A stretch of DNA of 64,000 nt from Macrolepiota albuminosa (Eukaryota > Basidiomycota > Agaricomycetes > Agaricales > Agaricaceae), in NCBI GenBank assembly GCA_027475525.1, contig JAMWFC010000120.1, positions 186,001-250,000 on the forward strand, read 5' to 3'. The notes beneath the pieces are model-generated. The model made no database searches, was not told the DNA's origin, and worked only from the letters and a program-made list of their open reading frames with translations. Every line of letters begins with the position of its first letter. The first letter of the stretch is position 1. The translations under genes were made by a program, and so were the position numbers. Positions 47,420-57,958 of this stretch are shown in pieces.

Positions 47420-49876
47420 ATGTCTTTCTGCATTCCAACTCCGCCCCCCGTACCGTCTCGCGAGGCTCAAGATGCTGCCTCCGCCTATATCGAAAAGGCA
47501 AATAATTTCCTCAAGCGAATCGATAGCGTTGGCGCAGACGCGCCTATAAATTTGGTGACTGCCGTTATGAAGTTATACAAGCGGTGGCTGGAGGTGCGCG
47601 TTCTTGGTGTGGGCTGGGATCGCGAAATAGAGGTTTGAGAGTGGTGCCGATCGCGGTACCTGGATCATTGTGGCATGGAGTGGTTAGCGCCTTTTGCTCG
47701 TTTTGTAAGTACCTCTAGCTCTTGCCGTGTCGCTAGCTGATCGAGTTGCCAGGCACCTCCTCCCGTCCCAACGATTGAGGACAAGTTGGAGGATATTCTG
47801 TCCGGTGCCTTGCCGATGACGGTAAGTGCGCCTGCAGCAGAGTGAGTATTCCTAACCCATTCCTTTGACCTTAGCTTTGGTCTGACTTGTCGCCTCATAG
47901 TAAACAGGAGGTGTTGGCACCGTTAGCGCACATGCAGGTGGAGGAGGAGATCGCGGCAAGGCAGGAGGAGGTTTCTCAAGACGCCTGCGAGATTACCAGG
48001 GCGCTAGAGGAGCGAGAGAGGGTGGCAGCATTGGCAGCAGAGATGGAGGAAGTTGCTGCGGGGAAGGCGCCTGCCGCCAAGAGGCAGTCGGTAGCAGAGG
48101 GATCCAGCCAGGGTGGTCGTGCCGGCAGCACTTTGAGCCCAGTGTTGCTGGCTAGCAAGTCAGGCTCGCCGAGGAAGCCGGCAGGTGCTTCCAAACGTAA
48201 GGTAAGTGCTAATTTTGCTTGCCGTTGCCGACAGTCGCTAACGACGTCTGTAGAGTCGCAAGGCGGCTCCTCAATACGCGGTAAGTGGTCTTTGGAAAAT
48301 GTTGCCGACAGTCGCTAACGACGTCTGTAGAGTCGCAAGGCGGCTCCTCAATACGCGGTAAGTGGTCTTTGGAAAATCTAGTCTCCTTATTTACCGTGAT
48401 CCTTCTAGGCGCCAACGCAGTCCAGTTTTGATGACAAGGAGCTCAAAGGACTGCTGTTGCCGCGTCACGAGGAGGCCGTTCTTGACGAGGGGCAAGAGGC
48501 CAGGGTTGTCATGGAGGAGATGAAGGGAAAGAAGACCATTTCCCTGGCGACCCGGCAAGCTTTTAAGGAGGTGTGGGGAGCGGTAAGTAACTCTTCTGTC
48601 TTTTTAAGTCTTTTGCTAACTCTTAGCGCTAGTGTGACAAGTGCTGGGCCGACAACGACCCAGAAGGCTGCTGGTTCCTGACTGGAGCCCAGCCATGCTA
48701 CCGTTGTGGCGCCCTGAAGTGCGCTTGTACCATCAACAGGGCCAAGAGTCGTGAGCGTGGCGGCGTGCCAGATGCTCTCGTCGAGAAGACGTTTTCCCAT
48801 GCAGTATTGGTAAGGAGGGCTAGGGAGTTTGTGGAGGGGCAGAAGAAGAAGGTGGCTGCAGGTGGCATGGCAGCAATTGGACGGGCCTCCTTGGCGTTGC
48901 CGACGTGCCAAGGAGATGGGTCAGAATCTGTCGGCAATCGAGGCGCCGGCGAGCGCCAAGGGACTTCGGTCCCAGAAAGACGTCAAGCCCCTTCCCCAAG
49001 CAAGGGGAAGGGCAAAGCAAAGCACCCTCGTGTGGTCTCATCGTCGCCTTCCCCCTCGCCAGCTCCAAAGGACACCGAAATGGAGGACCTGGAGAAGGCG
49101 TTGGCGGCTAGTCACCTCCCACCTCGTGACACAGAGGCTGGCCCCAGCGGTCTCTTGTCGCCCATTCACTTGGCAGAAAGCAGGAGGAGGGAGAGCAGGA
49201 GGCGCCTCAAGAGGAGCGGGAAGACGCTCCCGTAGATGTCGAGATGGGAGAGGAGGAGAAGGCAGAGAGGGTGGCAACGGGAAGGGATGAGGATGCCGAG
49301 GGTGAAGAAGAGACCTTGGCTACTCAACAGGAAGGCGACGAGGTGGTGGCAGGCGAAGGGGAGGGAGCGGTTGGAGTTGCCAGGGAGGAGCCTGAGTGGC
49401 GCTGGCTGCCTCCCTACAGTAGCGTTGCCCCTTGGGAGGTATTAGACCCTGAGGACGTTGCCGGACTGGAGCCTAGGCGACCTGTCGTCGCCAGGATAAA
49501 CCCTGTCTGGACTCCCCAGCCACAGCCAACAGTCACTGGCGACGCTTTCAACTGGCTGGGACAAGACCTCATGTACCCAGTGGTGGCGCTTAACCCACGG
49601 AAGATGCTGGAGAGGTTTTTGAGGAGGGCGGCAATGATGGAGGCAGCAATGGGGCGAGAGCAGAAGCGAGTCCGAGGGCAGCTAATGGCACTAAGGTTGT
49701 GCTACTCCAACCTTGGTTGTAGCCTTAGCGTTCTTTGCGACTACCAGGCAGATTGCCAAGCTGCCATGGATTGGCAGACCGCCAACAACATCTTGCCTGA
49801 CGACCTTCTTCCTCTTCGCGATTCCTCCCTGCCAGTCTCTGACAGCTCCTTACCGATGGACAACGATAGTGATTGA
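47420..49876 (+). CDS. Antisense accessory gene of LTR element 2, with six-cysteine cluster (damaged)
   Basis: Start MSFCIPTPPPVPSREAQ at 47420. Exon 1 carries MKLYKRWLEVR, a TGA at 47636-47638 where the sister gene at 1-1879 has Arg (REWC), and WLAPFARF before gtaagt. Later exons: VPTIEDKLEDILSGALPMT (about 47760-47820); a coiled-coil and Ala/Glu-rich exon (47880-48200); SSFDDKELKGLLLPRHEE (48410-48582); then an exon opening CDKCW (48634) with C-x2-C-x8-C-x8-C-x2-C-x6-C. An acidic tail with a frame change near 49180 and a helical C-terminus (AAMMEAAMGREQKRV) end at 49876. Duplications at 47285-47438 and 48224-48377 are assembly-like. It converges with pol. The cysteine pattern is Zn2Cys6-like; a role in regulating the element is only a guess. 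Confidence 0.7.
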
Positions 49877-50300
49877 GCAGACCTTAGCGTAGATAGGCTG
49901 CTTATGTAAATTTTGTTTGTTACCGTCTCGTTTTATATATTGCCTTTTCCTTGCCAAGTGGAAGAATTAAGTCCAGCCTGAGTTAGCAAACCAGCACAGG
50001 GTAAGTCAAGTAAGGCAAAGGGAAGACAAGCGGTAAGCATTTTTAAGGTAGGTGGTAGCAAGAGGAGAAGTAGGTGAGGGACTTAGACAAATTTTGAGGA
50101 CAAAGGGAAACGCTCAGTAAATCATCATAGCAAAAAACCCTTGGCAAGAGTTGCGCAGGGCACTAAGCGTTGGCGACCCGCTAGCGCTGTGGCTTGACTA
50201 TGTAAGGAATTGTCTGTTGGATATAGTACAGTAAGTATCAGCAAGAAAGATAAGTAAGATAAGTAATAGAAAGAAAGAGCTTATCAATATCTAGTCTTTT
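49877..50300. other. Gap between the convergent antisense gene and pol of element 2
   Basis: About 420 bases without a coding frame, holding the 3' ends of both convergent transcription units. AT-rich with repeated 'taagtaag' motifs near 50250; no clear terminator signal beyond this. Confidence 0.4.
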
Positions 50301-51690
50301 CTAATCATTTTCTTCTTCTTCAACCAGAGTTGGCAAATCATCATCGTCCAATAATTCTGTTTCTTCAAGTTCCCTAAGCTTGGCGGTGTCGATATCTAGC
50401 GCTTCAAGCGGCAAGTCAATGTGTTCTCTGGCGAGGTATGGCAATAGGCGAAAAGCGGCAACAGGTCGATGTAGCACTGAACCATCTAATTCACAGAGCA
50501 CGTAAGCGCCTCCACGGTTACGAGAGATAACTACCAAAGGTCCTAGATAGCGCGGACACATTTTCTTGTTGTATGAGGTTTCAATTTTGGAGTTGCGCAT
50601 AAGCACTAGCGTGCCCCTTGGGAAGTTGTAATTCTTGATAGTGGCGCTATGCTTGGTCTCAAATCGTAGGGCTGCTTGGCGACAGGCGCTAAAGACTACC
50701 TCGTGGAGTCGTTCTAAATCTTCCTTCCTTCGCTGGAGATCAATAGCTCATCTGGCGATCAGATCGGTAGTCGCTAAGATACTATTGGGTGCTGGCTGAA
50801 GGTAGGTCGCTTCTATAATGTCGGCAGGGAGTAAAGGATGGGTGCCAGTAGCTGCGTAATAGGGAGAACAACCCATGTGCTTATGAATGGTAACTCTTTC
50901 CGACCAAAATACTGAATAGGTCGCTACGCTCCAATGAAACTCGTCGCCATCGACTGCCTTGAAGAGCGCTTGCCGAACGTCAAAGTTTGGTCTCTCTACC
51001 AGGCCATTGGCACGTTTGTTGTAGCCAGATACTCGAATATGATGGATATTGTATTTCCTGGCGAGATATGTTAGCGCTTTGATGATGGGCGCACCGTTAT
51101 CCGTGACGATTTCTCTTAGCGCTCCCCAATGGCAAATGACGTCCTCAAATAACCACTTGGCGACCGCATCCGTATTTTCTCTCTGAAGCATTCGAAATTC
51201 AGGCCAGTGGATTAGCGAGCAACGACCTTGAATGATGTACTTGTAGCGACCGGATTTGGGCATATGCATGGTATCGACGTAGATTTTGCTGAAGAGGGGA
51301 GCTGGCATTGCAACGGTTGGCAGGATAAGCACTTGGCGTGTTTGTTGAATTTGGCAGAGGTGGCAAGTCCTAATGTACCAGGCGATATCGGCACTAGCGT
51401 GTGGCCACCAGAATTGTTCTAACAAAGAGGCTCAGGTAGCATACAGACCTCTATGTCCTAGCTCATCATGCATGGCGTGCAGGACTTGTAAGCGACTTTC
51501 TGGCTTGATGACCAGCTTATGAGCTCCATCTCGATTTCGTCGCCAAAGGCGGTTGTTGGTAAAGAAGAAGTGGGTGGCATATCGGATAAAGGTCGCGTAT
51601 TGCTCGTCGGTAAGGCCTGCGGGTCGCTTAAGGTCTTGTATCCATTGTTCAACTATTAACAAGCAACTGTCTTCCGCCTTTGCCTTGGTG
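50301..51690 (-). pseudogene. Integrase of element 2
   Basis: Order on the minus strand: zinc-binding HHCC region (HDELGHRG near 51460, CHLCQ near 51365), the catalytic core with YVDTMHM (first Asp), IVTDNGAP (second Asp) and GLVERPN (Glu), then a GPF/Y-like module (PRYLGPLVVISRNRGGAYVL) and an acidic end (LVEEEEND, stop 50301). No chromodomain follows. The frame is split at about 51430 and 50750 by single stops or shifts. The DDE triad itself is present. Confidence 0.8.
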
Positions 51691-51692
51691 GA

Positions 51693-54050
51693 TCAGGGAA
51701 TGGCATCATAGGTCAGGTTTCTGCTGTCTTCTCTTAGCGGATGGGGTTCCTGTATGACTTTGACTGGAGGCAAGTCTTGTCCAAGGATGCTTGCTGTGTA
51801 GAATGTGAGGGGTGCGGTAAAGATCTCGGGGTGGTAAGAGACAATGGGATGAAAAAGGATACTGGCAGGCTGTTGCCGTCGTAGTAGGGGAATTGGCTGT
51901 TGGATGAGGTGCATAAAACCATGTAATCTGTCGATCCAGTCCTCGAAATCGCTATCCGCCTGTGGATCCACTGCCGGGTCGCCAGGCTGCCGCGGTCGCC
52001 TAGAGAGTCCATCTGGTCCGTGGAAAGAGCTCTTGACGTGTACCAACTCAAAGTGAAACATTAGGATGGCGACTACCCACCGGTTCATGCTAGCGGATAG
52101 CTGGATATCGGGATTCTGCAGCATGCCTTTGATGTACCTAGCGTTGACTTCAACGATAAGGTTCCAGACGCCAATCAAATACATCTTTAGCGACCGAAAG
52201 GCTTTGAAGAGTCCATAGAGCTCTAGCTTAGGCTGACTGTAGCGAGATTCCCTGTCGTTTAGCGTAATAGACCCAAAGCAGTTGTAGCGTCATTGTTTCC
52301 GATTGTTACTAAGGCACTGGCACAAGAAGTAGCCAACGGCAATGTACGAGGTATCCACCGCCAAGATAACAGGGTCGGCAGAGCTATAGTCAATAGGAAC
52401 TAGGGGTTTGGCGTCTTGTAAGGCTTTTACTAAGTCTCGTTGTGCAGTGACCTGGTCTGGCCCAAATTCAAAGGGCTCATTAGCACGGGTGAGTCGGTTA
52501 AGGGCGTGCATGCGATGGGCAAAGTTCTTGACGAATATCCTGAGAACGCCAATGGTACCTAGAAAGGCGCGAACTTCAGATAAGTCGCGGCAAGGGCCCC
52601 ATCGCTCCAAGAGTGCTAAGCGAGACTCGTCGGGAACACGTCCATCGGGAGTGCAGATGTGACCAAGTATTTTGAACCTTGGCACACAAAGAAGGAGCTT
52701 ATGGCCGCTAAAGGTACCACCGCTATACTTCATACGTTGGAGAACTCGGTTGAGCAGCTGGAAAAACTCCCATAGCGCTAAGCGAATGTTGGAGTTGTCG
52801 GGATGGGTCGCCGGTAAGCCGTTTACGAGTCGCCAGTCTTTGGGGCCTTTGACGCCAACGTCATCAATGAAGCTGAGGACATTATGCGGTATCTCGGATT
52901 GGAGAATGAAAGTGATGTCATCATGAAAGATAGGGACTGAGTTTGTCCAGCCCATCGGTAGAGTGACTAGGCGCAAAGCGCCAAACGGAGTTTGAAAAGT
53001 AGTAAGGTCTCGGGAAGAAGGGTGTATGAGGCATTCGTCGTAGCCAATGTAGAGGTCAAGGGTGGCACCACAAATGCGCCCGGCAAAGGACTCGGCAACA
53101 TGGTCAGGGAAAGGCGGTATGCCAGAGTGTCGTATTGTAACCCTATTCAGCGGTTCGAGACTATGAACTATGCATAGATTGCCGTTCTTTTTGAGGACAC
53201 AGAACCATTGGGAGCGGTAAAAACTGTTTGAGGGCTTGTAGATGCCAGCCTTTATCTTGGTCCTAATGATTTGGCAGACCTCGGCTTCGATCCCAGGCGG
53301 TAGCGGTTGGTTGTGCTCAGTCCACGGCACGTGAGAAATGGTCGGGATCACAACAGGCAGGAAGAAGTCTGTATGTAGACTGCCGCGTTCTGAGTCCTCC
53401 CAGGCGAAGGCTTTATCTTGCTTAGCGACGAGGTCGGTAAGGACATTCAACTCATCTTTGGTTAAAAATCCTGTGTCATGCTCCTTCGCAAATTGTTGTT
53501 GGCGCTCTGCGGTAAAACGTCCTGTGGGCTGAAAGGGTGGCAGATTTGGTGATAAGGTTGGCATGTCGGCAAGAGGGTTGCCAATGATCTGGCGCTTGAT
53601 TCTAAACGTCTCGGGAGAGTGCGTAGCGACGGGTTTTGTTTTAAGCGCAACTGGCTTATATTTCTTTTTGACTTGAACCCCTTTCCTTTTGGGAGTGTTA
53701 GCTTGGTTATATACAGAGGTGGAAAGGGGAACTGTAGCCTGAGGAGCGGCAAGTCTGAGAACGGCAGGAGACAATGCTCTGGGAAGGGTAGCGAGATATG
53801 TATTGGTAGACGCAATGTTTTGAAAGGATTCAGAAGTGGTAAGGTACAAGTACGCTAGAGCGGAGTCGGTAATGTGTTGATTTTTCTGGTAAAGCTCAGC
53901 GTCGGTAGTGGATAAAGTAGTTAAAACGTCTTCATCAAGAAAAGCAGTAGACACAACATTTACAAGACCAGTAGAATGGTCATATTCCAGCGTTAGCACC
54001 ACATCTCCATGATCGTCGCCAATCATCTCCTCGATGGTCTGTGAAAACAC
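51693..54050 (-). pseudogene. Reverse transcriptase and RNase H of element 2
   Basis: Reverse transcriptase: AGIYKPSNSFYRSQWFCVLK, IVHSLEPLN (Ser where Asp is usual), ATLDLYIGYDE, TTFQTPFGALRL and SFIDD for the YxDD box. The thumb/connection reads LSEVRAFLGTIGVLRIFVKN. RNase H: ILAVDTSY (first Asp), YSQPKLELYGL (Glu, in the gap between open frames) and VEVNARYIKGM, with Asn where the second catalytic Asp is expected. A stop at 52290 splits RNase H. The altered RNase H residue and stop argue that the element cannot replicate on its own. Confidence 0.85.
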
Positions 54051-54789
54051 CGGTGGGGAGGCTCGTTGGCATGTTGGTCGGTAAATTCTGGGGGCTTAGC
54101 GTGGGCGCCTTTTTGTTGTCCCCTAGGGAACGTTGGCACCGTTCGTCGGATTCCAGAATTAGGGTCGCTAATTGTTAGGGTCGTTTCGTCGTCGGTTACA
54201 GTCTTGACGACTGATCGCGCCAAGACGTCGAAGGGTCTGCCAAGTAGTAGGTCGTATGCCAGGGAGCGCAAAATGTGTATCTGTAAGTAAAATGTGATGT
54301 CGCCAAGGGTGCAAGGTACATTCTTGGCGAGGCCTAAAGATCTGTCTACCATGCCGTTAGCACTCTGCATGTTTAATATCACCGTAGGGTCATAAATGAG
54401 GCCTAGATCGTTAGCGACTTTAGCTGCCATAGAAATGATTTGAGACCTGCTATCCACAATTGCCTCTACCTCGTGCTTGTTGTCGACAGTTAGCGCTACT
54501 GAGCGGATAGCGTGCAATTCTTGAGCGACGGTAAGGATTGCCGGGTCCTCTCCATGGTCCACTGACCTAAGATAGGTCTCCACTGGGTCCACAGAGGTGG
54601 CGTTAGCGATGGTGTCAGCAGGAGAGTCTTCAGTGTCACTGACCTAAGATAGGTCTCCACTGGGTCCACAGAGGTGGCGTTAGCGATGGTGTCAGCAGGA
54701 GAGTCTTCAGTGTCCAGAGAGTCGATGGTGACGGAAAAACCGGGAAGCGCGTCGTCGAGGTCCTTGACCTCGGCAATGGTTGTCGCCAA
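54023..54789 (-). pseudogene. Retropepsin-like protease of element 2
   Basis: AIVDSRSQIISMA (54430-54460) is the aspartic-protease active site with Arg at 54446-54448 where the DSG motif has Gly. LLLGRPFD follows in the flap/C-terminal half. A period-77 duplication (54560-54713) precedes it and shifts the frame artificially. The Gly-to-Arg change would probably abolish dimeric protease activity. Confidence 0.75.
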
Positions 54790-54795
54790 GGGTCG

Positions 54796-56397
54796 TCAAG
54801 AGGTAACTGCCGTCTTGACTTGGTTGCGGATATCAGGAGCAATACTACAAAGTTCTTCTACTGATAAAGTGACGGCGGTTTTCATGATGCAGCTGAAGAC
54901 GTGGTATGATTTTTTGATGTCGAAAATTGGCGCGGTAGGTCGGTAGCCACCCTCAGGACGTTTCTTGGGAGCGGCAAAATTTCGTTGTGCGGGTGTGTGA
55001 TAACGGTCAGGAATCCCTGAGTAGGGATGGAGAGGCGGCAAAGGCGGTTCAGGAACAGCAGAGGACAACGATGGTTCTGGAGTGGTGGCTGGCGGTGCGG
55101 CAGGAGCGGGAGTCGGTAGCTTGCTAGCGGGAGGCATTGGCTTGTATCCTTTAAGAGGTTGTTTGGGCTGCTTAACTTCAACCCCATCAAAAACCTGATT
55201 TTTAAGCGAATCCAATTCCTGCTGTAGCTTGGCGATACGTTCTTCTTACGAGAAAGTAGGATGGTCACCAACGCTGTCGAAGTGTAAGACCTTGTGGATC
55301 ATTTGCTGTTGGGTCACCTGTTCAGGGTCGGGGTTGGCGTTGCCAGAAAGTGTGCCGGTAACGATTTGTCCTGGGTTGCACCTATGCCATTCATCAACTC
55401 GCTCCTGGAAAGACTTCTTGTCTGGGTAGTTGGGGATGGTGGCGCCAGTGGTGAGGACTATCTTGCCGTCGATAGCCCTTCGAATTCTTCCTTGCCGAAT
55501 GTAGTTTTCTAGTGTCGTGCAGCGTCCTCTAGTCATAGTATGTCCAATTTCCCCACAGAAGTGGCAAGGGCCAGACGGGGGTACATTAGCGGGTCAGTTA
55601 GCGAGATTGGTGGTAATCATAGTTTCGATACGAGTCATGGCGGAAGCGACAGCAGCGGTAACGGCAGCGTTGAGATCCTTCTTCTTAATGAAGTCGGCAA
55701 CAGGAGGCAGGATGGGAATGATACCGTTAGTTCACTCAGGTGGTAGGCTCATCCTAGCGCGTTGCAGCCCAACGCCAGTGTCTGTTCCCTTGAGAACCCA
55801 TTTACTGGCTTCAAAGACGTCGGCAACGTTATAGGGCTCATCTAGATGATGGGCCTGGTGAACTATCTCTAAGCGATGAGCAATACGAGTCCAAAGCGAA
55901 GTCGGGATGCCTTGTTGGAATAGGCGCCGTTCCTCGTTAATATAAAGCTTTCCGTTTTGTACTAACCACCTAGCGATCTTTTGGAATTCGCAGTAATACG
56001 TGGAGAATGCGCCAAGAGACGATGTGCCACTGTCGAATGATTCCTGTACTAATTTCTGCAGCTCGTTTACCGAGTATTGGGTAGCTTCTTCAGCGCCAGG
56101 GTACAACTGAATCACTGCCGTCTTCCAGCCTTCATACGAGGCGCCTTGGGCTGGAACAGGTAGGGCGGCAGGAACAAAGGCGGCAAACTTGGCAAGGCCT
56201 GTCCACGTCTCTGCCATGTCATACGATACATATCTTGCCGCATACTCCTTCATCTGTGTGTGGTCGGTAATGCCACAATCCCTGAATAAATACTCCAATT
56301 CCTTGAAATACTGGGAGAGCTCCCGTGGCTTGGACTCGTCCCATTTCGGTGCCGAGAAGTGGTTGCGTGGTGGCATGCGCTGAACTTGTTGTTCCAT
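54796..56397 (-). pseudogene. Gag of element 2
   Basis: ATG 56395-56397 (MEQQVQRMPPRNHFSAPKWD), then ELSQYFKELEYLFRDCGI and a capsid-like helical region to 55732. A zinc knuckle CHFCGEIGHTMTRGRC (about 55550) has H-x6-C in place of the usual H-x4-C. A Pro-rich linker (PAPAAPPATTPEP) ends near 54796. Stops at 55732 and 55243 interrupt the frame. The start lies just after the primer-binding site and 5' LTR. Confidence 0.8.
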
Positions 56398-56765
56398 GGC
56401 GACGGTGGTACTGAGTTTGGTTAGCGGTTATGGGGAAGGAGTTCTAGAGATTGGTGACGGGGTAAGAGAAATGGCGAGTTGAGAAAGAGGTGTCAACGGA
56501 GTGATGGGGGTAACTGGTTGCGGTACAGCAAGTGGCGACGCTAAGAGGTCGTCAGCGCTAAAGTCAAGAGAACGCGGGAAGAGATCAGGAAATTCGTCTA
56601 CAGTGGCGTTCTGTAGTTCCTGTGCAAGAGAGAGACCCGGTAAGGCACCAGGTGGTTGTGGAGTTGATGGGTGGGAAGGAGCTATGCCTTCTGCCGACTG
56701 CTCTAGCAGGCGGCGCCTACGCTGGAGACGGGTTTCTGGCGGAATTCTGCCCTAGAGATCCCTCG

Positions 56766-56777
56766 TGGTGGGCTCCA
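56766..56777 (-). other. Primer-binding site of element 2
   Basis: On the minus strand TGGAGCCCACCA lies three bases after the 5' LTR. The leading TGG pairs with a tRNA CCA end. The tRNA was not identified. The same 12-mer occurs at 25652-25663 beside the gag remnant. Confidence 0.6.
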
Positions 56778-56780
56778 ATT

Positions 56781-57718
56781 TGATGACGCCCAAAGTTTGG
56801 TCAGTAACAAATATAACTATAGTGTTACCATACCAAAAGCTTGCGTTGGGCGCGCTATAAGTGATGTGAGGAGTCCTGGGCAGGTCCCAGAGAACGTGCC
56901 TGTGAAGATGAGGAAAAGTTGGTAAGGAGGTTGGCAAGTGTAAAGCGCTAAGGTAAAGCACCTATGAAGAAGCGGTAAGCAAATATGGCAATGTCAACGG
57001 CAAGAACACAGTAAGCTTAGCAAAGTCTAAGCGTCGTAACTGCCTGCCATAGATGCAAGGCACAAATAAGTCGAAGGCTAGCGATGAAGTCTGCAACTGC
57101 CGACGAGCTTGATGTTGCCGACCGTAAATGAGATCTTGAGCGTAAGGGAGACTAAAGAAAGGGGAGCAGGAAACTCTGGTCTATTGTTCGATGTCCGTAT
57201 GTACAAGTTGGTAAGTACTTTATATACTACAAGGAGTTCACCGTCGCCAGTGACCAACCATTGCCAAAGTGCGGTAAACTGGAAAATTTCATAGGGGTAG
57301 CTCCAACGGTTTCAGATCCCTACCGTCCATTCAAGACCCTTAGCGGCGCCAGGTGGCAGATCGTGATGCTAAACCATCAATCCATCACCCTTCTGTCTGT
57401 CCAAAAGGCTTAGCGATGTCAGGCGCCAAATCAAGGTGCTAAGCGATGTCAGACGCCAAGGTCAAACGCCAAGCTGTCCGTCAGTTTTTGATAGATCATC
57501 AGGCTTCTCCCTAAGCGCTGTCGTCAGTGACTGATGCCATCTGTCAGTTGTCATTCTGTCTGCCGTCGGCGCTATCACTGATTGGATCTGCTTCTTGCTG
57601 TGCGTGGCTGTCAAATATTGCCAAAATTAGTTAGTTAGCGCGCGCTAAGGTACCCTGAGCCTGTGCCGTGTTGCTGTAGCCTGCCGTTGATGCGCTGATC
57701 CTGTATGGGGTCCTATCA
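56781..57718 (-). mobile_element. 5' LTR of element 2
   Basis: 938 bp, the same length as its partner. TATA motif on the minus strand at 57226-57218, placed to start transcription into gag. Ends are TGATAGG and GTCATCA in element orientation, the same termini as the element 1 LTR although the interiors differ. Confidence 0.95.
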
Positions 57719-57958
57719 CCATGTCTCCAGTTTTCATATCCCCAGTTCTCATATCCTCAGTTCCTATATCCCCAGTTCTCATATTTCCAGTTCCATAATG
57801 AAGTGGTATAACCACTGAAGTAGATCTTCTACTTCTATTTGCATGGCGCTCATCAGGATCAGTCATTTGTAACTGTTGTAGCCTGCTTTGAATCCTAGCC
57901 TGCTGTCTTTGACCTTCAGGAGTACTGGGTCCATTATTAGAATGAGTAGTTGAAGATT
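57719..57958 (-). pseudogene. Helitron 2, N-terminal segment (distal part)
   Basis: On the minus strand an exon opening after a ctttcag acceptor encodes SSTTHSNNGPSTPEGQRQQA and MTDPDERHANRSRRSTSVV, then the repeats NMRTGDIGTEDMRTGDMKTG. These repeats continue as TGDMRIGRNDQ at 46235 on the other side of the LTR element. The exon therefore belongs to the same gene and shows the exact insertion point. Confidence 0.75.

Larger units (their letters stand above)
46236..57718 (-). mobile_element. Complete Ty3/gypsy-type LTR retrotransposon 2
   Basis: Two 938-bp LTRs (46236-47173 and 56781-57718) are flanked by the 4-bp direct repeat CCAT (46232-46235 and 57719-57722). In minus orientation the order is: 5' LTR, primer-binding site, gag with zinc knuckle, protease, reverse transcriptase, RNase H, integrase, GPF/Y-like tail, convergent antisense gene, polypurine tract, 3' LTR. 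Protease, RT, RNase H, integrase is the Ty3/gypsy order. It sits inside the Helitron 2 reading frame. Pol is inactive (altered catalytic residues, stops). Confidence 0.95.
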
